29,582 bases of DNA from JACRBK01 sp964427955 (GCA_964427955.1 CAYRWY010000021.1:1-29582), one strand, 5' to 3'; shown: positions 1 through 7,517, numbered from the stretch's first letter. Notes: generated by a model from the letters alone, not told the origin. Numbers and translations are program-made.

Positions 1-730
1 TATCGGCCAGGTAGCCGCCGCCCAGCATCGGGATCAGCTCGCTGTGGCGCGTGGTGTGACGGCCTTTGGTGGTGGACTGGCTCACCTGGTTCACCTTGCG
101 GCCCAGGTCCGGCTCAATGGCGTTCAGCAGGCTGGTTTTGCCCACGCCCGACGGACCGGTAAACACCGAGATTTTACCCGTCAACAGGCCGCGCAGAGTC
201 TCGATGCCCTGGCCGGTCCGGGCGCTGACGTAGAGCACCTGGTAGCCGATCTGCGCGTAAACGCCGAAGGCCGCCTGGGTTGCTTCCGGTTCGTGTTCCA
301 CCAGGTCGATCTTGTTGACGCAGATGCAAATATCGGGGATCTCGGCTTTTTCCGCCGCGACCAGGAACCGGTCCAGCATCCGGGTGTGGGGCGCCGGTTG
401 GGCGGCGGCAAAGACGAAGATGGCCTGATCCGGGTTGGCGATGATGACTTCTTCGCGCTCCGCCGAGGTGCCGACGGCAGAGTGCGGCGCCACGCGGGAC
501 AGCGCCCGCTCGCGCTCGGCAATCGCGATGATCGCGCCGCTGACTTTGTTGTCCCCTTCGCGATCCAACATTTCGAGGGTCACCCGGTCGCCGATGGTGA
601 CGAGATCGGTATCTTTGTATTGTTCTTTGAGTTTGCCCCGCAGTTGGCAGACCACCGGGCCTTGAGGGGTATCAACCGTGAAAAAGCCGCTTTGCGTGCG
701 AATGACCAGACCCTGTAACTGTGCTCCCAA
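1..730 (-). CDS. rsgA: Ribosome small-subunit-dependent GTPase A (partial, C-terminus off window)
   Basis: RsgA (YjeQ) is a circularly permuted GTPase that checks late 30S ribosome maturation in the cytoplasm. About 243 codons are visible. An N-terminal OB-fold (residues 1-70) is followed by the permuted G domain: NKID (G4, near residue 136), then the G1 P-loop GPSGVGKTSLLN and the KGRHTT switch segment. The DxPG (G3) motif and the zinc-binding C-terminal domain lie beyond position 1, so this is an edge truncation. I place the start at TTG 730: it is preceded by AAGGAG with a 6-nt spacer, an in-frame TAA lies just upstream, and no ATG fits. The beta-helix membrane protein ends 28 bp upstream on the same strand, so the two are probably co-transcribed. 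Family assignment is secure from the permuted motif order. Confidence 0.93.
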   Translation of the reverse strand, partial: MGAQLQGLVIRTQSGFFTVDTPQGPVVCQLRGKLKEQYKDTDLVTIGDRVTLEMLDREGDNKVSGAIIAIAERERALSRVAPHSAVGTSAEREEVIIANPDQAIFVFAAAQPAPHTRMLDRFLVAAEKAEIPDICICVNKIDLVEHEPEATQAAFGVYAQIGYQVLYVSARTGQGIETLRGLLTGKISVFTGPSGVGKTSLLNAIEPDLGRKVNQVSQSTTKGRHTTRHSELIPMLGGGYLAD

Positions 731-758
731 GCCTTGCTCCTTAAGACCTTCTTATGGC

Positions 759-2234
759 TTACCAATTATCGTCGAAGCCGGTAAAGCCGTCCGGCAGATT
801 GTCGAGTCCGGGGGGCGGCTCCTGAGACTCCCAGACCGAGACGGGAATCGGGATCGGGATCAGGTCGGCCACGCCCGCCGTCACCGCCGACCGCGGAGCC
901 AGCAGCGGCGACGTGGCCAGCAGGTCACGGCCATACATCACCACCGCGCCCACCCCGGCCAGCGCCGTGATCAGCTCGATGATCGTGCCCATCGTCGGCA
1001 CGGGAATATTGGTGATCAGCGCATAAGCCGCCGCGCCCACCGCCAATGTACCCATCCAGCGGCGCAGTTGTCCCGGCTCGACCAGGCGCAGCCCATAACG
1101 GTACACGAGCTGGCCGATCAGGTAGCAGATCACGATGCGTCCCAGCAAGAAGAGAACCAACCCGAAGATGCCGATCACCCCGGCGGCGATCAGCAGCATC
1201 CCGGCTCCGATGACAATGGTCAGCGTGCTGAGCTTGATGAAGTAGAAGATCAGCCCGACCATCAGGCCGAGCACGATGGTCGCGGTCACCAGGGGCACGA
1301 CGAGCATGAACGTCATGACCAGCCCGGAGCTGATGGTCGAGACGGTGCGCCGCCGAATCTGCTGCGCCGGATGGCTGATGAAGCCTGGCGCTCGCCACAG
1401 CACCAGCGCCCCCAGCGCCATCAACGTCGCCCAGTCGAGCAGCGCGCCGACCAGGTAATCGCGCAGGATCACGGCAGCGTCGTTGGGCCGGTCCACTTTG
1501 GTGATGTCGGGCTGGTGGCCCGTCTGGTTGAACTGCGTGTGGCCGTGCACCGCGTCCGGAGGAATCACGCTGGCCCGCGTGGTTTTGTACGTCAGATCGC
1601 TGCCGATGTAAGCGTTGAGTCCGATCACCAGACCGGGGTTTTTGAACGAGACGTTGTAGATCGGCAGATCGGGCACGTTAGGCCGCCGCCGCGAGTCGCC
1701 CACCTCGGCATCGACCTGACCGGCGACCACGCCGTTGATCGTCAGCGCCTCGCCGCGAAAGCTGGCGTCCCCCCCGACCGTGCCGTTGATGGTCGCCTGA
1801 TAGCCGTAAACCAACAGGTTGCCCGGCAGCACGGCGTTCTGCTCGATCTGGGTATCCAGGGCGAAGGAGGCGACGTCGATGCGGGCGCTGGTAAAACGCG
1901 CGGCGGGCTTGATCACCACCGTCAGCCCGCCGAAGTGAATGTCGTCGCCTACCGTGCCTTCGACGATCAGTTTTCCGCCGCCCACCCACAGGTCGCCCGC
2001 CACAGCACCGCCTGGATGGATGGTGATCGAGGAAGCGGCGCCGATCAGATCGCCGTCGATGGTCCCGTAGACATCCATCACCCGGCAGATGAAGTAGTAA
2101 TCATCGGCAATGTGCTCGCCTTGAGAGACCAGGCACTTGTCTTTGTCCGAAGCCTCGGCGCGGCCCGCCAGCCCGATCAGAACGATCAGGAGAAGCAGCA
2201 CTCGCCTGCGCCAGGGCCTGGAAAAAATCCGCAT
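759..2234 (-). CDS. Secreted-start polytopic membrane protein with bactofilin-like beta-helix domain
   Basis: A 491-aa protein. Residues 1-28 form a signal peptide (Arg-rich start, then a Leu/Ile run). Residues about 53-180 are short Gly-rich repeats of the type GTIDGDLIG, GTVGDDIHFGG and GTVGGDASFRG, which read as the rungs of a right-handed beta-helix as in polymer-forming (bactofilin-like) domains. Residues about 265-450 hold several hydrophobic membrane segments, followed by a Pro-rich tail. The ATG at 2234 has GAGGA 7 nt upstream. The beta-helix therefore probably lies outside the membrane, unlike classical cytoplasmic bactofilins. A scaffold or envelope-organising role is possible, but no catalytic motif is visible. 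It ends 28 bp before rsgA. Confidence 0.8.
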   Translation of the reverse strand: MRIFSRPWRRRVLLLLIVLIGLAGRAEASDKDKCLVSQGEHIADDYYFICRVMDVYGTIDGDLIGAASSITIHPGGAVAGDLWVGGGKLIVEGTVGDDIHFGGLTVVIKPAARFTSARIDVASFALDTQIEQNAVLPGNLLVYGYQATINGTVGGDASFRGEALTINGVVAGQVDAEVGDSRRRPNVPDLPIYNVSFKNPGLVIGLNAYIGSDLTYKTTRASVIPPDAVHGHTQFNQTGHQPDITKVDRPNDAAVILRDYLVGALLDWATLMALGALVLWRAPGFISHPAQQIRRRTVSTISSGLVMTFMLVVPLVTATIVLGLMVGLIFYFIKLSTLTIVIGAGMLLIAAGVIGIFGLVLFLLGRIVICYLIGQLVYRYGLRLVEPGQLRRWMGTLAVGAAAYALITNIPVPTMGTIIELITALAGVGAVVMYGRDLLATSPLLAPRSAVTAGVADLIPIPIPVSVWESQEPPPGLDNLPDGFTGFDDNW

Positions 2235-2312
2235 AAGGCTATCCTCGTGTTGGTTTGCAGGCCTATTGTACCAGCAAGCACGCGGATAGAGAAAACGCGG
2301 CGCGAGGCTGGA

Positions 2313-2355
2313 GGAGTCCCGCTCTCCACGGCGTGGGAGGGGAGAGCGGGACTCC
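2313..2355. terminator. 15-bp perfect GC-rich hairpin downstream of the aldo/keto reductase
   Basis: GGAGTCCCGCTCTCC (2313-2327) and its exact reverse complement (2341-2355) flank a 13-nt loop. The hairpin lies between the stop of the aldo/keto reductase and the start of the next minus-strand gene. There is no T tract, so it may be a factor-dependent terminator, an mRNA-stabilising structure or a copy of a dispersed palindrome. Confidence 0.55.
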
Positions 2356-2368
2356 GGGGGGAGGCGAA

Positions 2369-3361
2369 CTACCGTCCGAGGATCGTATCGATCTGGCGCA
2401 TCTGATCCGCCGTGAGCGGGCCGAAGGACAGCGCGCGGGCATTCTCGTCCACTTGCTGGATATTCTTGAAGCCGGGGATCGGGATGGTCTGCTCGCTGCG
2501 TGCCCAGATCCAGCCCAGCGCCCCCTGCACCAGCGTACGCCCGCCGCTGGTCAGTACCTCGCGCAGCGCGTCAAGCTGTTTCAGCCAGTCGGGATTGGGC
2601 TGGCCGCCCTGGAACCCGCCGAACCACTCCACCTTGCTGCGCACGTCATCTTTAGGGAAGGTCGAACTGGGCGAGAATTTCCCGCTCAGGATGCCCATCG
2701 CCAGCGGCGCGCGGTTGATGCTGGCCAGGTTGCGGGACTCGCACAGCGCCAGGATAGCGTTGGTGTCACCCGCCGGATGGCCTTCGATCACGTTCAACTG
2801 CTGCTGCGTGGCGATGCAGTGCGGCCCCTCCGCGAAGACCTGCACGCTGGCCAGGAGGTCGGTGCTCCAGCCATAGCCGCGAATCTTGCCTTCGGCGACC
2901 AATGCTTCGAGCGTGTCCCGCACGGGCGCGGCCTCTGCTGCCGGATATTCCCAGATGTGGAACTGGTACAGGTCGATGGTGTCCACCTGCAAGCGGCGCA
3001 GGCTGCCCTCAAGCTGGCGGCGGATTTCGGCGGGCGTGATCGGATGGACCGGATAGCCCTCGATGGTGTCGGGCGTCCAGGTGTTGCCGAATTTGGTCGC
3101 GATCACCACCTGGTCCCGTCGCCCGGCCAGCGCCTTGCCCAGCACCACTTCGCTGTGCCCGCAGCCGTAGACGTTGGCCGTGTCGAAGAAGGTCACGCCG
3201 AGGTCCAGCGCGTGATGAATAGCGCGGATCGACTCGTCGTCGTTGATCCCGCCCCAGCCCGACGGCCCCCCGTTATAGTTGAACGGGCCGCCAATGGCCC
3301 AGCAGCCCAGCCCCATCGCGCTTACCTTGATGCCGCTGTGACCGAGTGTACGTGTAAACAT
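2369..3361 (-). CDS. Aldo/keto reductase
   Basis: A cytoplasmic NAD(P)H-dependent oxidoreductase of the AKR superfamily (330 aa, (beta/alpha)8 barrel). The catalytic tetrad is complete: D60 in FFDTANVYG, Y65, K90 in IATKFG and H135 in LYQFHIWEY. The C-terminal part has the family pattern around QGALGWIWAR and TIPIPGFKN, which contacts the cofactor phosphate. An in-frame ATG exists at 3406, but I choose ATG 3361: it has GAGGGAG about 9-10 nt upstream, and the protein then starts MFTRTLGHSGIKVS, typical of the family. The gene is divergent from the thiamine operon and has its own promoter with a palindromic operator candidate. The substrate cannot be inferred. Confidence 0.93.
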   Translation of the reverse strand: MFTRTLGHSGIKVSAMGLGCWAIGGPFNYNGGPSGWGGINDDESIRAIHHALDLGVTFFDTANVYGCGHSEVVLGKALAGRRDQVVIATKFGNTWTPDTIEGYPVHPITPAEIRRQLEGSLRRLQVDTIDLYQFHIWEYPAAEAAPVRDTLEALVAEGKIRGYGWSTDLLASVQVFAEGPHCIATQQQLNVIEGHPAGDTNAILALCESRNLASINRAPLAMGILSGKFSPSSTFPKDDVRSKVEWFGGFQGGQPNPDWLKQLDALREVLTSGGRTLVQGALGWIWARSEQTIPIPGFKNIQQVDENARALSFGPLTADQMRQIDTILGR

Positions 3362-3408
3362 CGTCAATTTCTCCCTCAAGAGTGAACTCACCCGACATTT
3401 GATCACAG

Positions 3409-3437
3409 TCTACAACTTTGAGCGCGCTCGAAGTCAA
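3409..3437 (-). promoter_or_regulatory. Sigma-70-like promoter of the aldo/keto reductase
   Basis: On the minus strand TTGACT (3437-3432), a 17-nt spacer and TGTAGA (3414-3409) form a plausible -35/-10 pair upstream of the aldo/keto reductase. The spacer is almost entirely occupied by the palindrome at 3415-3434. Confidence 0.55.
3415..3434. promoter_or_regulatory. 20-bp near-perfect palindrome, candidate operator
   Basis: The site ACTTTGAGCGCGCTCGAAGT has 9 of 10 symmetric pairs matching around a perfect GAGCGCGCTC core. It fills the spacer of the predicted aldo/keto reductase promoter and touches its -35 box, the usual place for repression by a dimeric regulator. No regulator gene is adjacent. 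Confidence 0.5.
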
Positions 3438-3453
3438 GCACTATTTTTCTGTC

Positions 3454-3482
3454 TTGGCTGAGGGTTTCAAATCTGTTATACT
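3454..3482 (+). promoter_or_regulatory. Sigma-70-like promoter of the thiamine operon
   Basis: TTGGCT (3454-3459), a 17-nt spacer and TATACT (3477-3482) sit directly upstream of the TPP riboswitch. They predict a transcript start near 3489. Confidence 0.7.
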
Positions 3483-3485
3483 CTA

Positions 3486-3606
3486 CGCAGCTTAACACAT
3501 TGAATAGTCGCCGGGGGAGCCTGGGTTAGCCAGGCTGAGAGGCGCATCCAAGAGACGATGCCGACCCCATAACCTGATCCGGATAATGCCGGCGTAGGGA
3601 GCTGCG
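3486..3606 (+). ncRNA. TPP riboswitch aptamer (THI element)
   Basis: The conserved core is easily read: GGGGGAGCC (3513-3521), a P3 hairpin GCCTGG/CCAGGC (3519-3535), CTGAGA (3535-3540), an optional extra stem GCATC/GATGC (3544-3561), ACCCC, ACCTGATCC, GGATAATGCC and GGCGTAGGGA (to 3600). CTGAGA recognises the pyrimidine ring of thiamine pyrophosphate, and the GATAATGCC/CGTAGGG arm binds its pyrophosphate. CGCAGCT (3486-3492) and AGCTGCG (3600-3606) are complementary and flank the aptamer as a possible closing helix. However, 3486 lies at or just before the predicted transcript start, so the exact P1 is uncertain; the core is 3506-3601. It controls the downstream TPP kinase and importer. Confidence 0.95.
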
Positions 3607-3625
3607 GTATAGTTTCGCCTCTATC

Positions 3626-3659
3626 CACCACTCCCTACCTCTGAGGGAGTGGTGTTTTT
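3626..3659 (+). terminator. Riboswitch expression platform: intrinsic terminator reaching the start codon
   Basis: CACCACTCCCT (3626-3636) pairs perfectly with AGGGAGTGGTG (3644-3654) across a 7-nt loop, followed by TTTTT directly before the ATG at 3660. The 3' arm also contains the GAGGGAG Shine-Dalgarno, so folding would block both transcription and translation. CTCCCTA (3631-3637) can instead pair with TAGGGAG (3595-3601) inside the aptamer. That is a ready antiterminator for the TPP-free state. Confidence 0.85.
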
Positions 3660-4322
3660 ATGTCTGAATTCACCCGCGCGCTGGTTTTCGCGAACGGCGA
3701 TCTCGACGATGGCCCTGCCGTGCAGGAGGCGTTGCGCCACGCGGCGGAGGCGCTGATCGTGGCGGCAGATGGCGGCGCGCGGCTGGCGCAGGCGTGCGGC
3801 TTGACACCGCACCTCGTCGTCGGCGATATGGACTCGCTCACGCCGGAGGAGTTGGCGGCACTGGGCGAAGCTGGCACCGAAATCCTCCGCTATCCCCCGG
3901 CCAAAGACGAAACCGATCTCGAACTGGCGCTGCTGATGGCCGCCCAGCGCGGGGCACGCTGGCTGCGCATCCTCGGCGCGGCAGGAGGCCGGATCGATCA
4001 GATGCTCGCCAACGTGTTTCTGCTGGGACTGCCCGCCCTGGACGGGTGCGAAGCGCGCCTCGTCTCCGGCGTGCAAACCCTCTGGCTGATCGGGCCGGGC
4101 GATCACCCGATTGACGGCGAGCCGGGCGATACCATCTCGCTGATCCCGCTGGCGGGCGAGGCGCGCGGCGTGCTCACCGTGCGGATGGTCTACCCCCTGC
4201 GCCGCGAAACCCTGCGCTTCGGCCCGGCGCGCGGCATCAGCAACGTAATCGAGTCCCAACCGGCGCGCGTGGCGCTGGAGTCGGGCTGGCTGCTCGTCGT
4301 GCACACGCCGGGGAGGGCCTGA
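3660..4322 (+). CDS. thiN: Thiamine pyrophosphokinase
   Basis: A 220-aa cytoplasmic enzyme that transfers pyrophosphate from ATP to thiamine to give thiamine pyrophosphate. Family motifs are present in order: ADGGA (36-40), GDMDS (55-59), KDETDLELAL (82-91), GGRID (109-113) and the C-terminal GISN (192-195) with a late beta-sandwich ending GWLLVVHT. The position after GGRID is Gln, where His is common in the family. The ATG at 3660 has GAGGGAG about 10 nt upstream, and this site lies inside the riboswitch terminator hairpin. It is the first gene of the TPP-riboswitch operon, so the enzyme is repressed by its own product. The permease starts 2 bp after the stop. Confidence 0.93.
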   Translation: MSEFTRALVFANGDLDDGPAVQEALRHAAEALIVAADGGARLAQACGLTPHLVVGDMDSLTPEELAALGEAGTEILRYPPAKDETDLELALLMAAQRGARWLRILGAAGGRIDQMLANVFLLGLPALDGCEARLVSGVQTLWLIGPGDHPIDGEPGDTISLIPLAGEARGVLTVRMVYPLRRETLRFGPARGISNVIESQPARVALESGWLLVVHTPGRA

Positions 4323-4324
4323 TC

Positions 4325-5063
4325 ATGCGCCGCTCCTCGCTGTTCACCGACTCCGCCCGCGCCGTGATGCTGAGCCTGGCCGCCGGGCTGCTGCTGACGT
4401 TTTTCGCCGCCGGGACGCTCCAGCTTTACAACGAAACGCGCGCCGTCGGCAATCTCTCGTTTCACGACATCTTCCCCACGCCGCACGAAGTCGCCGACGC
4501 CTGGGATCAGCATCATACCCTGCTGCTCGAAGAGCACATCCCCGAAACGCTGTGGGAGACGCTGGCCGGGCTGTCGCTGGCGGTGGTGCTCGGCGTGACG
4601 CTGGCGGCGCTGATGGACTTTTCGCCGCTGCTGCGCTGGATACTCTACCCACTGTTGGTCGTGTCGCAGACCATCCCGATCTTCGCCATCGCCATCCTGC
4701 TGATCCTGATCTTCGGCTTCGGCAGCGGCCCTAAGATCAGCGTGGTGGTGCTGTTCTGCTTCTTCCCGGTGGCGCTCAACACCTTCAGCGGGCTGCAATC
4801 CGCCGATCCCGAACTGCTGTCGCTGCTGCGCGCGATGGGCGCGTCGTCCCGGCAGACGTGGCTCAAGGCCCGGCTTCCGGCGGCGCTGCCGTCCTTTTTC
4901 GGCGGGCTGCGCATCGCGGCGACGTACAGTGTCGTGGGCGCGATCTTCGGCGAATACATCACGGCCCAGCGCGGGCTGGGCGTCTTTCTCAAACGGTCGT
5001 ACAGCAGTTTCCGGCTCGACCAGGCGTACCTGGCGATCCTGCTCACGGCGGTGCTGAGCCTGC
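4325..5063 (+). CDS. thiX: ABC transporter permease, ThiX/SsuC type (3' end lost in gap)
   Basis: A BPD_transp_1-type inner-membrane subunit; 246 codons are visible before the N gap. An N-terminal membrane anchor (residues 12-32) is followed by the core of five to six helices. The cytoplasmic EAA-like loop reads LRAMGASSRQTWLKARLPAA (about 165-190) and contacts the ATPase. Family members run 250-280 aa, so only the last few tens of residues should be missing. The ATG at 4325 has GGAGG 8 nt upstream. Downstream lie the binding protein and ATPase of the same importer. The ThiX name rests on the ThiY-like neighbour and the TPP riboswitch. The permease sequence alone would equally fit a sulfonate/nitrate/taurine importer. 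Confidence 0.85.
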
Positions 5064-5163
5064 NNNNNNNNNNNNNNNNNNNNNNNNNNNNNNNNNNNNN
5101 NNNNNNNNNNNNNNNNNNNNNNNNNNNNNNNNNNNNNNNNNNNNNNNNNNNNNNNNNNNNNNN
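5064..5163. other. Assembly gap (100 N)
   Basis: Exactly 100 N, the usual placeholder for a gap of unknown length. It removes the permease C-terminus and the start codon of the binding protein. Reading frames on either side should not be joined. Confidence 0.98.
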
Positions 5164-6191
5164 TAAGTCTGCTGCTGATCGCGGCCCTGATCGCGCCGGT
5201 GTATGCCCAGGACGGCGGCACGACTCCCGCCGATCCGCTGGGCGGCGCGACGGAATTCGCCACAGCCAACGAACGTACCGCCGTCAACCTGATCCTGGAC
5301 TGGACGCCGAACACCAATCACACCGGTTTTTATGCAGCACAGGCGCTCGGCTACTACGATGAGGCCAACCTCGACGTGACGATCCAGCAGCCCACCGACC
5401 TGATGGTCGAAGCGGTGGTGCAGAGCGGCGCGGCGCAGTTCGGCGTCAGCTACCAGGAATTTTTCACCTATGCCCTGGCCGACGGTGCGCCGCTGGTCTC
5501 GGTGGCGGCTATCATCCAGCACAACACCTCCGGTTTCGTGTCGCTGCACGACAAGGACCCGCTCACCCGGCCTGCCGATCTGGCCGGGCTGCGCTACGGC
5601 GGCTTCGGCCAGCCGGACCTGGAAAACGCCATGATCAATCAGTTGATCACCTGTGATGGCGGCCAGCCGGACTCGTTCGAGTACCTCGACGTGGGCTACG
5701 TGGACGGCTTCGAGCTGATGGACAAAGACCGGATCGACTTCGCCTGGATGTACTACGGCTGGACCGGGATCGAGGGCGAACTGCGCGGGCTGACGCTGGA
5801 TTCGATCATGCTCATGGACCATTTCGACTGCATCCCGGACTACTACACGCCGATCCTGATCACCAACCAGGACATGATCCAGAACCAGCCGGACGTGGTC
5901 GCCGCCTTCGTCCAGGCGTCGGCGCGCGGCTTCGCCTATGCCATCGAACACCCGGCAGAGGCGGCGGATCTGCTGATCCAGGCTGCGCCGGAAGTGGACG
6001 CCGACCTGATCCGCACCAGCGCCGACTGGCTCGCGCCGCAGTACCAGGCCGACGCGCCGCGCTGGGGCCAGCAGTCGCTCGACATCTGGCAGGGCTTCAG
6101 CGATTTCCTGGTCGAACATGGCATATTGACGGAAGGCATCGACGCCGAAGCGGCCTTCACCAACGACTTTTTGCCGGGGAAGGTCGAATGA
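5164..6191 (+). CDS. thiY: ThiY/NMT1-like substrate-binding protein (5' end lost in gap)
   Basis: The periplasmic or surface substrate-binding subunit of the importer. The readable part begins inside the signal peptide (SLLLIAALIAPVYAQD, probable signal peptidase cleavage after VYA), so the true start is in the gap. The GTG at 5199 is internal. The NMT1/THI5-like signature is clear: LDWTPNTNHTGFY near the mature N-terminus, followed by a type II binding-protein fold. Known ThiY proteins bind the thiamine breakdown product formylaminopyrimidine or its aminopyrimidine. The Cys-rich CCCFC motif of fungal THI5 enzymes is not seen, which supports transport rather than synthesis. The stop overlaps the ATPase start (ATGA at 6188). 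Whether this protein binds a pyrimidine or thiamine itself cannot be read from sequence. Confidence 0.9.
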
Positions 6192-6976
6192 GCCTGACGC
6201 CCTGTCTGGAAGTGCGCGGTGTCAACAAGACGTTCGACGAAAATGGCCGCCGCACGCACGCCCTGGACGACGTGAGCTTCGCCGCCCTGCCCGGTGAATT
6301 CATCACCATCATCGGGCCGAGCGGCAGCGGCAAGAGCACGCTGTTCAACCTGATCACCGGGCTGGCGCAGCCGGATCGCGGCGAGATCGTGATCGAGTGC
6401 GGCGAGGTCAAACGGCGGGCCGGACGCGTCGGCTACATGCCCCAGCGCGATCTGCTGCTGCCCTGGCGTACCGTGCTCAACAACGTCATCCTGGGGCCGG
6501 AACTGGACGGGCGCTCCAAGCGGGAAGCCCGCCAGCGGGCCCGCGCCCTGCTGCCGCTGTTCGGGCTGGAAGGGTTCGAGAACGCCTACCCGGACACGCT
6601 CAGCGGCGGAATGCGCCAGCGGGCGGCCCTGCTGCGCACCTTTTTGACGGATCGCGACGTGCTGCTGCTGGACGAGCCGTTCGGCGCACTGGACGCCCTG
6701 ACGCGGCGCGACTTGCAGCGCTGGCTGCTCGACGTGTGGGAGCAGTTCCGCAAGACGATCCTGTTCATCACGCACGACGTGGAAGAAGCGGTTTTCCTGG
6801 CGGACCGGGTGCTGGTGTTCAGCGCCCGGCCCGGTCGCATCACGAAAGAACTGCGCGTCGATCTGCCGCGGCCCCGCCAGGCGCTCTCGCTGCTGTCCGA
6901 AGACCTGCGGCGGCTGGAAGCGGAACTGTTGGAAGCGTTGCAGGCAGGGAACGGCCATTCACCGGAGGAAACATGA
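6188..6976 (+). CDS. thiZ: ABC transporter ATP-binding protein, ThiZ/SsuB type
   Basis: A 262-aa cytoplasmic ATPase subunit that powers the importer. All nucleotide-binding motifs are intact: Walker A GPSGSGKST (43-51), Q-loop Q86, signature LSGGMRQR (138-145), Walker B VLLLDEP (158-164) with DALT following, and the H-loop at H196 (ITHDVEEA). These match the nitrate/sulfonate/taurine/ThiZ subfamily. The start overlaps the binding-protein stop and the end overlaps the ASCH gene start (ATGA at 6973), which implies translational coupling through the operon. Confidence 0.93.
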   Translation: MSLTPCLEVRGVNKTFDENGRRTHALDDVSFAALPGEFITIIGPSGSGKSTLFNLITGLAQPDRGEIVIECGEVKRRAGRVGYMPQRDLLLPWRTVLNNVILGPELDGRSKREARQRARALLPLFGLEGFENAYPDTLSGGMRQRAALLRTFLTDRDVLLLDEPFGALDALTRRDLQRWLLDVWEQFRKTILFITHDVEEAVFLADRVLVFSARPGRITKELRVDLPRPRQALSLLSEDLRRLEAELLEALQAGNGHSPEET

Positions 6977-7437
6977 CGGATTCAGCACGCCTCACCGACT
7001 TTTGGAAGACCTACCGCCAGGAGCGGCCCGAACTACCCGCCGAGCCGCCCGAAGCGTGGTATTTCTGCGACAACGAGGCCGACGCCAACGAACTCGGCGC
7101 GCTGGTGCTGGCCGGGATCAAGACCGCGACGTGCAGCCTGCGCTGGGTCTACGACCACACCGGCGAGCGCATCCCGGCGGTGGGCGATCTGAGCATCATC
7201 ACCGATTGGGACGGGAATCCGCTGGGGATCATCGAGACGGTCGAGATCACGATCCGGCCTTACGATCAGGTCGATGCCGCGTTCGCCCACGACGAAGGGG
7301 AGGGGGATCGCTCGCTGGAGTATTGGCGGGCGGCGCACTGGCGCTTTTTCTCGCGCGAATGTGCCGAACTGGGCCGGGAGCCAGCCAGGGATATGCCGCT
7401 GATCTGCGAGCGGTTTCGCCTGATTTATCGAAAATAG
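6973..7437 (+). CDS. ASCH domain protein, last gene of the thiamine operon
   Basis: A 154-aa soluble protein. The ASCH hallmark G-x-K-x-x-T appears as GIKTAT (residues 48-53), followed by strands around GDLSIITDWDGNPLGIIETVEI (71-92) and a Trp-rich helix WRAAHWRFF. ASCH proteins are PUA-like beta-barrels. Characterised members include E. coli YqfB, an amidohydrolase of N4-acylcytidines that uses Lys, Thr and Glu, and ASCH ribonucleases. K50, T53 and E88 are candidate equivalents here. The start overlaps thiZ by 4 bp, so it belongs to the TPP-regulated operon. Its role there is unknown; pyrimidine amide hydrolysis is one chemically reasonable guess. Confidence 0.85.
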   Translation: MTDSARLTDFWKTYRQERPELPAEPPEAWYFCDNEADANELGALVLAGIKTATCSLRWVYDHTGERIPAVGDLSIITDWDGNPLGIIETVEITIRPYDQVDAAFAHDEGEGDRSLEYWRAAHWRFFSRECAELGREPARDMPLICERFRLIYRK

Positions 7438-7450
7438 CCGTAAAATACGG

Positions 7451-7479
7451 TTGTGCCAAACGTCCAGTTCCCATATAGT
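7451..7479 (+). promoter_or_regulatory. Sigma-70-like promoter of the winged-helix gene
   Basis: TTGTGC (7451-7456), a 17-nt spacer and TATAGT (7474-7479) lie 38 bp before the start of the winged-helix gene. This suggests a transcription unit separate from the thiamine operon. Confidence 0.5.
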
Positions 7480-7517
7480 AATAATGCAGACTTCTAAACG
7501 CTCGTGAGGATGAACGT

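Noticed and set aside
678..2405. 575-codon open frame on the plus strand
   Set aside because: Antisense to the beta-helix membrane protein. It is rich in His, Gln, Arg and Asp with no domain, which is the usual shadow of a high-GC gene.
5199..5201. GTG as the start of the binding protein
   Set aside because: It lies inside the signal peptide; the hydrophobic residues just upstream (SLLLIAALIAP) belong to the same protein.
4325..5362. Permease frame continuing through the N gap to 5362
   Set aside because: After the gap the frame runs out of phase with the clear ThiY-like protein and gives a nonsense Arg/Ser-rich tail.
7432..7453. Short hairpin around the ASCH stop (GCCGTA AAA TACGGT)
   Set aside because: A weak stem of about 7 bp with a 3-nt loop and no T tract; not enough to call a terminator.
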